DNA from: Kolteria novifilia
GTDB lineage: Bacteria > Planctomycetota > Planctomycetia > Kolteriales > Kolteriaceae
Assembly: GCA_007748055.1 (NCBI GenBank)
Contig: CP036279.1
Coordinates: forward strand, 2,666,001-2,730,000
DNA: 64,000 nucleotides
Direction of reading: 5' to 3'
Shown: positions 15,956 to 24,155 of the stretch, piece by piece
Layout of the letters: every line of letters starts with the position of its first letter
How positions within the stretch are numbered: the stretch's first letter is position 1
Position numbers and translations under genes: made by a program
Notes under the pieces: model-generated
What the model was told of the DNA's origin: nothing
Seen by the model: the letters and a program-made list of their open reading frames with translations, nothing else
Database searches by the model: none

Positions 15956-15963
15956 TGCAGAAT
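15956..15963 (-). promoter_or_regulatory. Fifth operator-like copy
   Basis: ATTCTGCA on the minus strand in the context CAATTCTGCAAAATTC, almost the same as the copy at 15161-15168. It lies 18 bases upstream of the promoter at 15910-15937 and just after the stop of the Cys-rich gene. Confidence 0.5.
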
Positions 15964-15979
15964 TGGTGGGAGGAGGCGA

Positions 15980-16294
15980 CTAGGCCTCGTCGAATTGCTC
16001 GCACGTCTGACAGTGTCGTCGTCTGACGCATGCGTTGATCACGTCGCACTGGTGCCAGTGAGCCCCGCAGCCGCAGCGTTTGGCGGCGGGGCCGAGGTGG
16101 TAGCATTCGGGGCGAGGGGGGATCGCCTTGTTCGTCGCCTGGGAGGTTACGTCGGTCCGTTTGTCGGGCGGCCGCCCATCAACCCATGTCGTTCGGCAAA
16201 ACTGGCAATACGACTGATCGAGAATCGTCATCTCGTCGCGTGCGCATCTCGCATGGGGCTGCTCGTCTCGGTAGTGTGGGCACTCGTTAGTCAC
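15980..16294 (-). CDS. Cys/His-rich hypothetical protein, probable zinc binder
   Basis: The protein has 104 residues. Cys/His pairs occur along its length: ECPHYRDEQPHARC, CQFC, RPECYHLGPAAKRCGCGAHWHQCD and HCQTC. This suggests two or three small zinc-binding units. No family was recognised. It overlaps the following structural gene's stop by four bases (ATGA). Confidence 0.55.
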   Translation of the reverse strand: MTNECPHYRDEQPHARCARDEMTILDQSYCQFCRTTWVDGRPPDKRTDVTSQATNKAIPPRPECYHLGPAAKRCGCGAHWHQCDVINACVRRRHCQTCEQFDEA

Positions 16295-17295
16295 GGCGTG
16301 TACTCAGCAATGGTGACTTCTGGCGTCCCGGACGGCTGGCAAAGGATTTCCCAAGATCCTCCCACAAGATCAAGGGACTCGAACTCGAACTCTTCTGATG
16401 TGAATGGATCGGTAGGATCTCTCGCTTCATTGCACGTTAGCCGCCACGTCGTCGTAGAACTGCCGGGGCTGAGGACGCTACGCCCTACGGTGTACTTGAT
16501 GAACCCCGACTGGAAACCGTTGGTCCCATTGTCGATGGACCGAACTTCAATTGTCCTCGTCAGGTTCCCTTGCACTTCAACATGAGTCCAAACCGGATCA
16601 ACGATTTGGCTCTCTCCAGAATAAACCGATGCCGTCGGCGCGCCGATGTAGTAGGTCTTTTGCCCGTGGCATGTCAGGTCCATCTGTGTCGTGTCCACCG
16701 TGACCGTGACGCCCTTCTGTGCGGTCGTCGGAAACCATCTCGTCGCGGCGTAAGAGCTCGCGCCAGGGATCGCATACTTTCCAACCCAAACCCTGTTCGC
16801 TGCCGCGCAATCATCCTCCAGGTAAACCGGCAACGGAGTGCCGTCACCGATGGGGTACGCTTGTTTTCCGTAAAACAACGTCGAGTTAAAGATGGTCTGA
16901 CTTGCTTGGTTGGTCCGAAACTTGGCGCCCTGGTTGTTTGTTTCGTCCCTAATAGTCACTTGCACCAAGCTGGCGCGTTTGTACTCCCACCCGTATACGC
17001 TCGTCTGGGTCCGCTGCTTGTGCTTGCACATTTGGATGTCGATATGTAGTCCGTCGCTCGACTCCAGTGACGAGTCACGTTCAAAGTAGATCCAGTCGTC
17101 ATCGTCGTCAACGTAGGCCGCTTGAATCGTCTGAGTACCCCTAGTGGGAAGATTTACCGTCATCCAGCATGATAGAGCGTTGAGAGGGGACACGATCTCG
17201 GTGTCTTGCTCGCATGACTTGCTAATGACGGCTGGCACCCCTCCGTTAACTGGCCAAACTTCAGTATTACTTTCTGGTCCGAGTTGCTGAAACAT
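16291..17295 (-). CDS. Hypothetical virion-type protein (end of tail operon)
   Basis: The protein has 334 residues, beta-rich and Thr/Ser/Asn-rich, with no signal peptide and few Lys. It lies last in the long leftward tail operon, with only three bases between it and the preceding gene, so it is probably a tail-tip, fibre or receptor-binding protein. It is somewhat less GC-rich than the surrounding genes, as receptor-binding genes often are. No domain was recognised. Confidence 0.5.
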   Translation of the reverse strand: MFQQLGPESNTEVWPVNGGVPAVISKSCEQDTEIVSPLNALSCWMTVNLPTRGTQTIQAAYVDDDDDWIYFERDSSLESSDGLHIDIQMCKHKQRTQTSVYGWEYKRASLVQVTIRDETNNQGAKFRTNQASQTIFNSTLFYGKQAYPIGDGTPLPVYLEDDCAAANRVWVGKYAIPGASSYAATRWFPTTAQKGVTVTVDTTQMDLTCHGQKTYYIGAPTASVYSGESQIVDPVWTHVEVQGNLTRTIEVRSIDNGTNGFQSGFIKYTVGRSVLSPGSSTTTWRLTCNEARDPTDPFTSEEFEFESLDLVGGSWEILCQPSGTPEVTIAEYTP

Positions 17296-17298
17296 CGT

Positions 17299-17688
17299 TC
17301 ACCCACACTGCCCAAGAGTGATGCCGTCCACGATCCATTTCCCCTTCCATTTGAAACAAGAAACGATGTTGCCCGCCTCGACAGGCGTTAGCGCCTCAGG
17401 GATTCGCGACTTCGGCACTGGCGCCGTACCTATGTTCGGGTCAACCACGACAACTTCTGATTCCGTTTCGTAGAGTTCATAATGGTCCGTGTTCGCCTCC
17501 GACTGACGCATCGACATCCGATGAGCAGTCGCGGTCCCTGGGGTGTCCAAGTCTTCTGTTAGCTTGGCGAACATGTATTGAGACACCCCGCCGCGGCCTC
17601 CTGATGGAAACCGGGCTGGTATGTTCGCCAACTCTCGCTGGAGTGCGTCGATTCGGGCGGCGATGTTTTGGATGCGAACGCTACTCAT
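17299..17688 (-). CDS. Hypothetical tail-operon protein
   Basis: The protein has 129 residues. A short helical start (IQNIAARIDALQRELANIPA) precedes a beta-rich part ending WKGKWIVDGI. The next gene upstream (17692-18087) has the same plan, with a coiled N-terminus and a final segment with KIDGIWCY, so the two may be paralogous small tail-tip proteins. Confidence 0.5.
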   Translation of the reverse strand: MSSVRIQNIAARIDALQRELANIPARFPSGGRGGVSQYMFAKLTEDLDTPGTATAHRMSMRQSEANTDHYELYETESEVVVVDPNIGTAPVPKSRIPEALTPVEAGNIVSCFKWKGKWIVDGITLGQCG

Positions 17689-17691
17689 GGT

Positions 17692-18087
17692 CTACGAACT
17701 TGGATCATGGGTTTGGCTGAAGTCGGTGTAACACCAGATTCCGTCAATCTTCCTAATCGTCGCCATGGCGATCGGGAACACGGTGAATGCTAACCAAATT
17801 ACTGTAACCTCTTCGTCGTCGCCTTCTGGGATCACCCGGAACCGAGGACGTTGAACGACAGGAAGCTCGTTCGTGCTGTCGACGATAAGGTTCTCGTGTT
17901 CGTCCGAAAATTCGGCGACTTGGACATCGTTATTATCTCCCTGTGCTGGTATTGATGTTTTCTTCTCGAAATGTATTTGATCAGTGCCACTAACCGTTAC
18001 CGGCAATCTCGCCACGATCCGCGCCGCGTCCCGCTCCATCGCCTCGAGTTGTCGCTCCAGTTGATCGAGGATCGCGTCTTCGGTCAT
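17692..18087 (-). CDS. Hypothetical tail-operon protein
   Basis: The protein has 131 residues from ATG at 18087, which overlaps the stop of the large upstream gene (ATGA). The N-terminal helix (LDQLERQLEAMERDAARIVA) looks like a coiled coil. The rest is acidic and beta-rich, like the following gene. Its role is inferred only from its place in the tail operon. Confidence 0.5.
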   Translation of the reverse strand: MTEDAILDQLERQLEAMERDAARIVARLPVTVSGTDQIHFEKKTSIPAQGDNNDVQVAEFSDEHENLIVDSTNELPVVQRPRFRVIPEGDDEEVTVIWLAFTVFPIAMATIRKIDGIWCYTDFSQTHDPSS

Positions 18088-20153
18088 AGAAGCGGCTCCG
18101 GGGCATAGTCGATCGAGCCCCAACCGGTCTCGATCACTGCCATGGGTTGGTCAGCCGATACATCGTAGATCAGCCGTCGAGAGGTGACGATCGTCCTGAT
18201 CGGCTCATTGCCCCAAATCGAGCTGATGTGCGTCAGGAACGCCCCCATCCGGCACCACAGGCCAAGCGTCATGAGCGGGATCTGGACCGCCTGTCGGCCG
18301 ATCAGGTACCACGCCCCCCACGCCACCGCGTAGGCCTCGAGCTTCGCCAAGTCGTTTCGGATCACTCGATAGGTGGCTTGTGTTCTCAACAGTGACCCAT
18401 CGTCGTCTAGGTCCCACACGGTCCACGGAGCAATCACCCAATACTCGGCGCCGGGCACCTCTACCACTAGCTCCCGTGATGTCTCGTGTGGGTTCTCCGC
18501 TAGCCCATCGAGAGTGACTCGTTGCCGCTCATCCACCTCGATCGTCGCGGTCACGAGCAACGCTTCGTAGTCGAATTCGGGTTGGACTCTCGCCGCGTCG
18601 GCGTCGTCAAAATGCCCGTTAGCAAAGTAGTGTTGCGGGCTCACCCCAAGCTCGAAGCCCATCTCTTTGTCGAGCGGGCGAACGCTAACGCTGGTCGCGC
18701 CCTCGATGTCCTCGCCGAGCTTGTCGACGTAGTGATAGTTGTCATCGGCCTCGTGGGCATCGCCATCAGTGTCGTCGAGCACAAACACCATCAGCGGGCG
18801 AAACTCCGGCTCGGTCCCTTCCTCGTTGTTGTCAGTCGCGGGGATTGTCGAGTAGTCAACGTTGTACCGGAGCAGCGTCTCTCGCTGGAACACCTTCTGG
18901 AAGGTCCACAGCCTCGCCTCGTCACTCTCCGCATCGGGCTCGATAGAGCCATCGTCATTCGCGCGAAACGCGATCGCGGCGAACTGCGACCCATCTCCGT
19001 TGCCGACCTTCCAGTCCCAGAGGTAGGGGACTCGATACCGCGTGTAGACGCTGGCGTAGGTTTCTTGCGAACGAAAGAGCGCGTTCGCTTCCTCGTCGTC
19101 ATCACCGGCCGCCGCGTTGTATTCATCCTGCAAGGTAGATGGCCAGTGCTCGAATAGAGTCCCGTCGGCAAACGTCCACGTCGCGCAGACTTTGATTCGC
19201 TCCCCACGGAAGGTGATCTTGTCGTAGAGATTGGTGGTCGAGTGGCGGAACGGAATCGCTCCGACCAGGTGCGTCCACGGGAATGTTGCCGGGACGGTGA
19301 ACGAGATTTGATCTGGGTTAGCTGGGAGTGTCATCGCCCCGGCAGAGAGTGTCTGCCCTACGGTGGTCGCCACTCGAATCGCCACGGTCTCCGCACCATC
19401 CTGGGGCTCGATGAAGAACGCCAACCCGAACCGTCGATTGATCAGCGTATTGAGGGCTCCCCACACTGTTTGTCCGCCCAAGTCCCAGATCTGCTCGATC
19501 TGCTCAAGGGGCTCGGTCTGGCCCGTGAGTTCCCACGTGAATGGCCCCGGCGCGTGCTCCGCCAAGATCAGCTCAATGACCTGCTTGGCATTCCACGTTT
19601 CCCCGTTGCGGCTGAATCGGTAGTTGCCGTCGATCGGGTCGGTGGATCGGTTGCCGAGAAGAGACGTGCCCCGCATGTGCGGGCGATTGAAAATCGGCAC
19701 CCAAGAGACGGTTCTGGCCGTACCCTGTTCCTCGACGGTCGCCGTGCGGATCACCTGTTGGTCGAGAAGGTGGCCAAATCCATAGGCCTTGATCTGTTGG
19801 TCACCCCGCGCATCGGGGGAGTCGAGCACGTATTGCGTCTCGGTCACGATGCCCAACCACGCGTCTTGAGGGTCGGTGTAGGGATGTTGAAATGCGATCT
19901 TGAGGTAGTAGTTGCGAAGGTCGACGGGCAGGTAGCTTGATGCTGACGTGTCCCCCTCGCGAATGATCCGGCCGAAGCGGTAGAGCACGTCGGCCGACGA
20001 GATCTCCGGGGCCGCGGACTCGACCGACTCGATGGCCTCCAAGAACGGAATGTAGGTCCAATCATCCGACCAATTGCGCCGAATCGAGACGTACCGTCGC
20101 GCGGTGGGGATCGGCGTGAGAAGCGTCGAATTGTTCGCGACTGACACGCCCAT
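18084..20153 (-). CDS. Large tail/baseplate-type protein
   Basis: The protein has 689 residues, mixed alpha/beta and very rich in Asp, Glu and Trp, with no signal peptide. Its place in the tail operon downstream of the tape measure, and its size, fit a baseplate hub or central tip component. No specific domain was recognised. It shares a TAATG junction with the upstream gene, so the two are translationally coupled. Confidence 0.55.
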   Translation of the reverse strand: MGVSVANNSTLLTPIPTARRYVSIRRNWSDDWTYIPFLEAIESVESAAPEISSADVLYRFGRIIREGDTSASSYLPVDLRNYYLKIAFQHPYTDPQDAWLGIVTETQYVLDSPDARGDQQIKAYGFGHLLDQQVIRTATVEEQGTARTVSWVPIFNRPHMRGTSLLGNRSTDPIDGNYRFSRNGETWNAKQVIELILAEHAPGPFTWELTGQTEPLEQIEQIWDLGGQTVWGALNTLINRRFGLAFFIEPQDGAETVAIRVATTVGQTLSAGAMTLPANPDQISFTVPATFPWTHLVGAIPFRHSTTNLYDKITFRGERIKVCATWTFADGTLFEHWPSTLQDEYNAAAGDDDEEANALFRSQETYASVYTRYRVPYLWDWKVGNGDGSQFAAIAFRANDDGSIEPDAESDEARLWTFQKVFQRETLLRYNVDYSTIPATDNNEEGTEPEFRPLMVFVLDDTDGDAHEADDNYHYVDKLGEDIEGATSVSVRPLDKEMGFELGVSPQHYFANGHFDDADAARVQPEFDYEALLVTATIEVDERQRVTLDGLAENPHETSRELVVEVPGAEYWVIAPWTVWDLDDDGSLLRTQATYRVIRNDLAKLEAYAVAWGAWYLIGRQAVQIPLMTLGLWCRMGAFLTHISSIWGNEPIRTIVTSRRLIYDVSADQPMAVIETGWGSIDYAPEPLL

Positions 20154-21898
20154 TACGTTTGCTCCGCAACTCGGCGATAGAAGATCCCGCCCGACTGCGC
20201 CCCGAATCCGATCGCGTCATTTGTGCTCGTGTAGATCGTGGTGTTGGCGCTCTCCACGGAATCGCTCGATCGTTGGGCACGCACGATCACCTTGCCCGTC
20301 GTTCCGCCCGCGAACGTCGACGATGACCAGTCGAGGTAGGCCGCGCCATCGGCCAGGTTCATCGCGACCTCGGTCGGGGTATCGTTGCCCGGGTCGGGGT
20401 CGGAGCCGTCCGAGGTGAAGTAGATCAGCCACGTGTCCGCAGGGGACGTGTCAGCCGCGCCGTAGTAGATCGCCTGGAGAGAGAAGGCTCCGGAGAGCCC
20501 AGGGCCGAACGATTGGACCGTCGGGGCACTGGGGGCGTTGGTCTGGCTGTCGCCGCCTGAATCGATCGTGATCGTCTCTGTCTGGCCTACCTGGGACGCC
20601 ATGTCGTAGGCGTTCCGTCGATTCGTCACGACGTAGTAGACGTGCCCAGGGTCTAGCTCGAGCGTGGTGGTGTGAGGGAGACTCGAAAAGGTCTCGTCTG
20701 GGTCCGCCGTCAAGTCCGTCGCCGCGTCCTCGCCGACATGCAACTCGTAGCGAGCGAGAGCATCCACCGCGGCGCGGAAGATCCCATCCAGCGTCTCGGT
20801 GTAGGTGATCCCTTCGATCGCAAATGACATCTGGAGGTCGTTGATATGCTTCGGAAAGCCTCCGGTCCCGACCGGCAACTCTCGATGAATCCAGATGGCT
20901 CCCAGCTCGTGAGTCTGGATCGTCCCCACGTCGAGCCCCGTTGACGATGATATCCCCGTCGACCACGTGAGCCCCGTAGGGGCGGTTTCTTCGTCCGCGA
21001 TCGTCTGGACACTTCCACCGACGATTGGGTCGGCCGCTTCCCAGGCGACTCGTATTCCAGGGACGGAGTGAACCAGATCACTCGTAGCGCCCGCCGCCGC
21101 CGACGTGCCGAGCCTCCCTCGACCATCAGCCGGCACCGTGAGCACGTTCGCCGTGCGGCTCGAATAGTAGATGATCTCGCGAAGCGTCCCGCCGCTGTTC
21201 TCGATCCGGCACCAGCCCTTTTGCGGCCATGACTCGAACGCGTAGGCCGGTCCGGTAACTGACCCCGCCCCAGAGCCCCCCAGAGCCCCGCCAGACGACG
21301 TAGAGGAGTCGCCGAGTGTTCCGAGCCATACTTTGGTTGATGTCGCTGTCTGCATGGCGACGCCGCGAACGATCACGGCGCGGTAGCGGTCGCCGCCGGA
21401 AGTCGTTTCCGCGTTCGCGGCGTCGCCCATCGCAAAGAGATTGTTGAATTGCTGAGAGAACTCGATCAGTGCGGAGCCGGAGAGAGATGCCGACGAGGTC
21501 CGGGTGATTCGAAGCCACTTCGACGGGTCATCACCATCCGCGACGACTCGCGTCTCTCCGCTGGGGATCGACACCGGATCGCCCGACGTCGTACTGCCAG
21601 GGGCCGCGTACCTCACCCGATTGGCGTCGACGACAGCAATCTGCCCCGTGGCACCCTCGGAGCCGTTTCGCCTCGAGGACTGCTCTACGGAGATACCGCT
21701 AATCGCTTTCGTTTGGATCACACCGACCCGATCGGCTTCGCTCGAGGAACGGTAGTTGCCGAGTGCCGCGTCGGGGTCGGCTTGCGATGCGCCATCGCTC
21801 GCCGCGCCCGAGAGATAGAGGCGCAGCGAGTCACCGCCAAGCTCGTTGTCGGCATAGATCGGGTCGGACGACTGCTGGTAAATGAACCGCCTGGGCAT
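20153..21898 (-). CDS. Tail-tip/fibre-like protein with Fn3-like C-terminal region
   Basis: The protein has 581 residues from ATG at 21898, overlapping the previous stop (ATGA). Most of it is Ser/Thr/Gly/Ala-rich beta structure. Near the C-terminus, a segment with YFTSDGSDPDPGND followed by VIVRAQRSSD resembles the chitobiase/Fn3-like CHB_HEX_C_1 modules that decorate phage tips and carbohydrate-active enzymes. It is probably an adhesive virion protein. Confidence 0.55.
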   Translation of the reverse strand: MPRRFIYQQSSDPIYADNELGGDSLRLYLSGAASDGASQADPDAALGNYRSSSEADRVGVIQTKAISGISVEQSSRRNGSEGATGQIAVVDANRVRYAAPGSTTSGDPVSIPSGETRVVADGDDPSKWLRITRTSSASLSGSALIEFSQQFNNLFAMGDAANAETTSGGDRYRAVIVRGVAMQTATSTKVWLGTLGDSSTSSGGALGGSGAGSVTGPAYAFESWPQKGWCRIENSGGTLREIIYYSSRTANVLTVPADGRGRLGTSAAAGATSDLVHSVPGIRVAWEAADPIVGGSVQTIADEETAPTGLTWSTGISSSTGLDVGTIQTHELGAIWIHRELPVGTGGFPKHINDLQMSFAIEGITYTETLDGIFRAAVDALARYELHVGEDAATDLTADPDETFSSLPHTTTLELDPGHVYYVVTNRRNAYDMASQVGQTETITIDSGGDSQTNAPSAPTVQSFGPGLSGAFSLQAIYYGAADTSPADTWLIYFTSDGSDPDPGNDTPTEVAMNLADGAAYLDWSSSTFAGGTTGKVIVRAQRSSDSVESANTTIYTSTNDAIGFGAQSGGIFYRRVAEQT

Positions 21899-22344
21899 CA
21901 CTCCTCCCAAACGATCGTCGCATTGATCTCAGGAGTTCCCGACGACGAGACGCACTTCAGCGAAATGCCGTTGTTGGCCGCGACTGTGGAAACGAATTCG
22001 GCTTTCTCTGGGGCGTGGAACTGGTAGCTGCCTCGCTGGTTTAGCGCGAATTCGTGAAGGACAATAGTCGCTGTCGGCTCGCCGGAGAAGTCGCCGGTTT
22101 TGACGGTCGCGTCAGCCGATTTGGGGTCGCCCGGGTCGAGGTTGACCGGCGTATAGTCGTTGTCGGACGTCCCTACCGATGTCGACCGGAGAAGCTGGAG
22201 TTTCGTCTGCGTGTCCGCAGGCGCTGACGACGAGGTGACACTGATGTACTTGACCTTCACCCGCGCGGCGGTGCCGCCGGTGATGTTCATGATGGTTGTG
22301 TCGGCGCCAGCCGTGACTTCGGCGACGGCGGAATAGGTTCCCAT
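21898..22344 (-). CDS. Hypothetical virion-type protein
   Basis: The protein has 148 residues, beta-rich, starting MGTYSAVAEVTAGADTTIMN and ending IVWEE. There is no Cys cluster and no membrane helix. Small proteins of this kind between tail genes are often decoration or tip proteins; no family was recognised. Confidence 0.5.
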   Translation of the reverse strand: MGTYSAVAEVTAGADTTIMNITGGTAARVKVKYISVTSSSAPADTQTKLQLLRSTSVGTSDNDYTPVNLDPGDPKSADATVKTGDFSGEPTATIVLHEFALNQRGSYQFHAPEKAEFVSTVAANNGISLKCVSSSGTPEINATIVWEE

Positions 22345-22349
22345 CTAGC

Positions 22350-22478
22350 TTACCTCCGTGATCGTTTTTCTCTTCGTTCGCGTTTCGCTCGCCGCTGAAT
22401 CGCTAGCCGGATCATCCTCTTGTCACGGCGGATCTGCTCGCACAACCTGGCCATCACTCGCGAATCGAACCAACACAT
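22350..22478 (-). CDS. Small, very basic hypothetical protein
   Basis: The protein has 42 residues (MCWFDSRVMARLCEQIRRDK, then a run rich in Arg and Lys to the end). It begins exactly after the stop of the upstream gene, filling the gap in an otherwise gapless operon. The composition suggests RNA or DNA binding, or no function; a coding role is supported only by fit. Confidence 0.4.
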   Translation of the reverse strand: MCWFDSRVMARLCEQIRRDKRMIRLAIQRRAKRERREKRSRR

Positions 22479-23021
22479 CTAGCTCGCCTCCGTGATCGTC
22501 AGCGTCGGGGTTGCGCTACCGTTGTACGTATAGGTGACATTCGGCGCGTCCGGGTGCCTCACCATCAGCGCCGCGAACGTCTGAGCTGATCCCTCGTTGC
22601 CTGCGTTGTCGAGAGGGACCACGCGGAATTGATGGGATGCCGAGTCCTCGAGCCATCGCGAAACCCACGTGTAGCTCGTTTCGCCCGTGCTGGCGATCGT
22701 CTGTCGCTCAGTCCATTCGGAGTCGACGTACTCATCGACCCGATACCGAGTCGCTCCGGTCACCGCCTGCCATGCGAGCGTCAGTCTCCCAGGGAATGCT
22801 GGCTGTGGCCGCTGGCCCGCTCGGTCGAGGATCTCGAAAAAGGGCACCGTACCGGGCTCCACGGTGACCGTGATCTCCCCGGTGCCGTCGGTCGAAGTGA
22901 ACGAGTAGATCATGTCGCCGTTGCGCACCACTCGGAACGGGACCGGTGGTGTCTCGTCGCTTGAGAACGAGAGCCGAAACGCGAAGTAGTCGATCTGTCG
23001 GGCCTGGGCGGTGACCGTCAT
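22479..23021 (-). CDS. Fibronectin type III-like virion protein
   Basis: The protein has 180 residues from ATG at 23021 (ATGA overlap). The middle part reads LTLAWQAVTGATRYRVDEYV, then SYTWVSRWLEDSASHQFRVVPLDNAGNEG: the strand pattern, with the early Trp and later Tyr/Phe-x-Val-x-Pro-x-D, is that of an Fn3 domain (about residues 75-155). Such domains are common on tailed-phage surfaces. Confidence 0.65.
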   Translation of the reverse strand: MTVTAQARQIDYFAFRLSFSSDETPPVPFRVVRNGDMIYSFTSTDGTGEITVTVEPGTVPFFEILDRAGQRPQPAFPGRLTLAWQAVTGATRYRVDEYVDSEWTERQTIASTGETSYTWVSRWLEDSASHQFRVVPLDNAGNEGSAQTFAALMVRHPDAPNVTYTYNGSATPTLTITEAS

Positions 23022-23410
23022 GAGCCCACCCTCACCACTCGCCACACACTGCGGACTGTCCAGAGACCACCAGTCACGCCACCGCTCGTGTTGGCAGACT
23101 GGAAGCGTTCCGTGACACGGGCCTTTATCACCAAGTAGTTGCTGCGGGTGATCTGTCGGAGCCGGATCGAGACAACTGTCCCTTCGAGGGCGCGATAGGA
23201 GTCGATCAGAGCGTCCGCCGCCGCTGCCGACGCAACGTCAGTCTCTCCCCGAAGCTCGGATTCCTCCGACTTCGACCCGGTCTCGCGGTAGGCGTTCCCG
23301 TCGACGCCAGATCGCGACACGTCCTCCACCTCGGCGCCGCCGAGGCCGTCGACATCGCCTTCGAGAGCGATAAAAGAGAACGATCCGATCATGTCCCAGA
23401 GAATCGCCAT
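23018..23410 (-). CDS. Hypothetical tail protein
   Basis: The protein has 130 residues (MAILWDMIGSFSFIALEGDV), beta-rich with a short Ala-rich helix. It follows the tape measure region, interrupted by the rightward GYF_2 gene. Its position suggests a distal-tail or tail-tip connector role; no family was recognised. Confidence 0.5.
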   Translation of the reverse strand: MAILWDMIGSFSFIALEGDVDGLGGAEVEDVSRSGVDGNAYRETGSKSEESELRGETDVASAAAADALIDSYRALEGTVVSIRLRQITRSNYLVIKARVTERFQSANTSGGVTGGLWTVRSVWRVVRVGS

Positions 23411-23483
23411 CGTTCGCTAGTTGCCCTTCACGTCGCCACCCGCTTACAATGCCGTTCGCGGGGCACACACACTGGAGGTCACC

Positions 23484-24155
23484 ATGAGCGTCAAGGCCAC
23501 CACGCGTTGGCACTACAAAGACGCAGAGCTTGGATCGGTAGTCGGACCATGCTCGATTGACGACATCGCCAGACTGGTCAGCTACGGCACAATCACGGAA
23601 TCCACTCTCGTGAGCACAACGGGAAAGAAGTGGGCTCCGGCTAGTCGCGCCACCAGCATCCGCCACTTTTTTGAGTCACCCACATCTGGTCCCGATCTCT
23701 CGGCCGAACCAACTGCGCCCGATGTCGCAGTGCCCGAGAAGCGTCCCCAGTCATCAGCACCGAAGCCACCAAAGATCCCGGCCACGACAACACCTTCGCC
23801 AACCAACTACTCGCTCCAACGTGTATGCCAGCGAATATTTGCAACGGAGATCAGTCGCGTCGACTTGCTCGCGACATCCTCGACAGTGTTCTTTGTCGTT
23901 GGCGGCATCCTGCTTGGGCTAGCTGGATTCTTGGTACTCTTTGCATTTGGAAACATCCCTGCATCTTGGTCGCAAGAGAAAAATTACACGGCTGCATACC
24001 TTCTGTTTGCATCCGCAGCATCATGCACGATTACTGGAGGCCTCTGTCTCGCAGCCGGAACGTTTGCCGGGGCATTAGCGGCTTCTATCCGTGCCACCTT
24101 GATCCTTGCAACGAAAGCCCGCGTGGACGCAGACCCATCATTGAGTCAAAGCTGA
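23484..24155 (+). CDS. GYF_2-domain membrane protein, reversed inside tail operon
   Basis: The protein has 223 residues from ATG at 23484 with GGAGG six bases upstream. Residues 7-56 form a GYF_2 (DUF4339) domain: WHYKDAELGSVVGPCS, then SYGTITESTLVSTTGKKWAPAS. A Pro/Ser/Thr-rich linker (about 66-110) and two or three transmembrane helices (about 130-152 and 168-195) follow. Host planctomycetes have many such proteins. It runs against all neighbours and overlaps the tape measure stop by 10 bases, so it is likely a moron: a lysogen-expressed host-derived gene. Function unknown. Confidence 0.75.
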   Translation: MSVKATTRWHYKDAELGSVVGPCSIDDIARLVSYGTITESTLVSTTGKKWAPASRATSIRHFFESPTSGPDLSAEPTAPDVAVPEKRPQSSAPKPPKIPATTTPSPTNYSLQRVCQRIFATEISRVDLLATSSTVFFVVGGILLGLAGFLVLFAFGNIPASWSQEKNYTAAYLLFASAASCTITGGLCLAAGTFAGALAASIRATLILATKARVDADPSLSQS

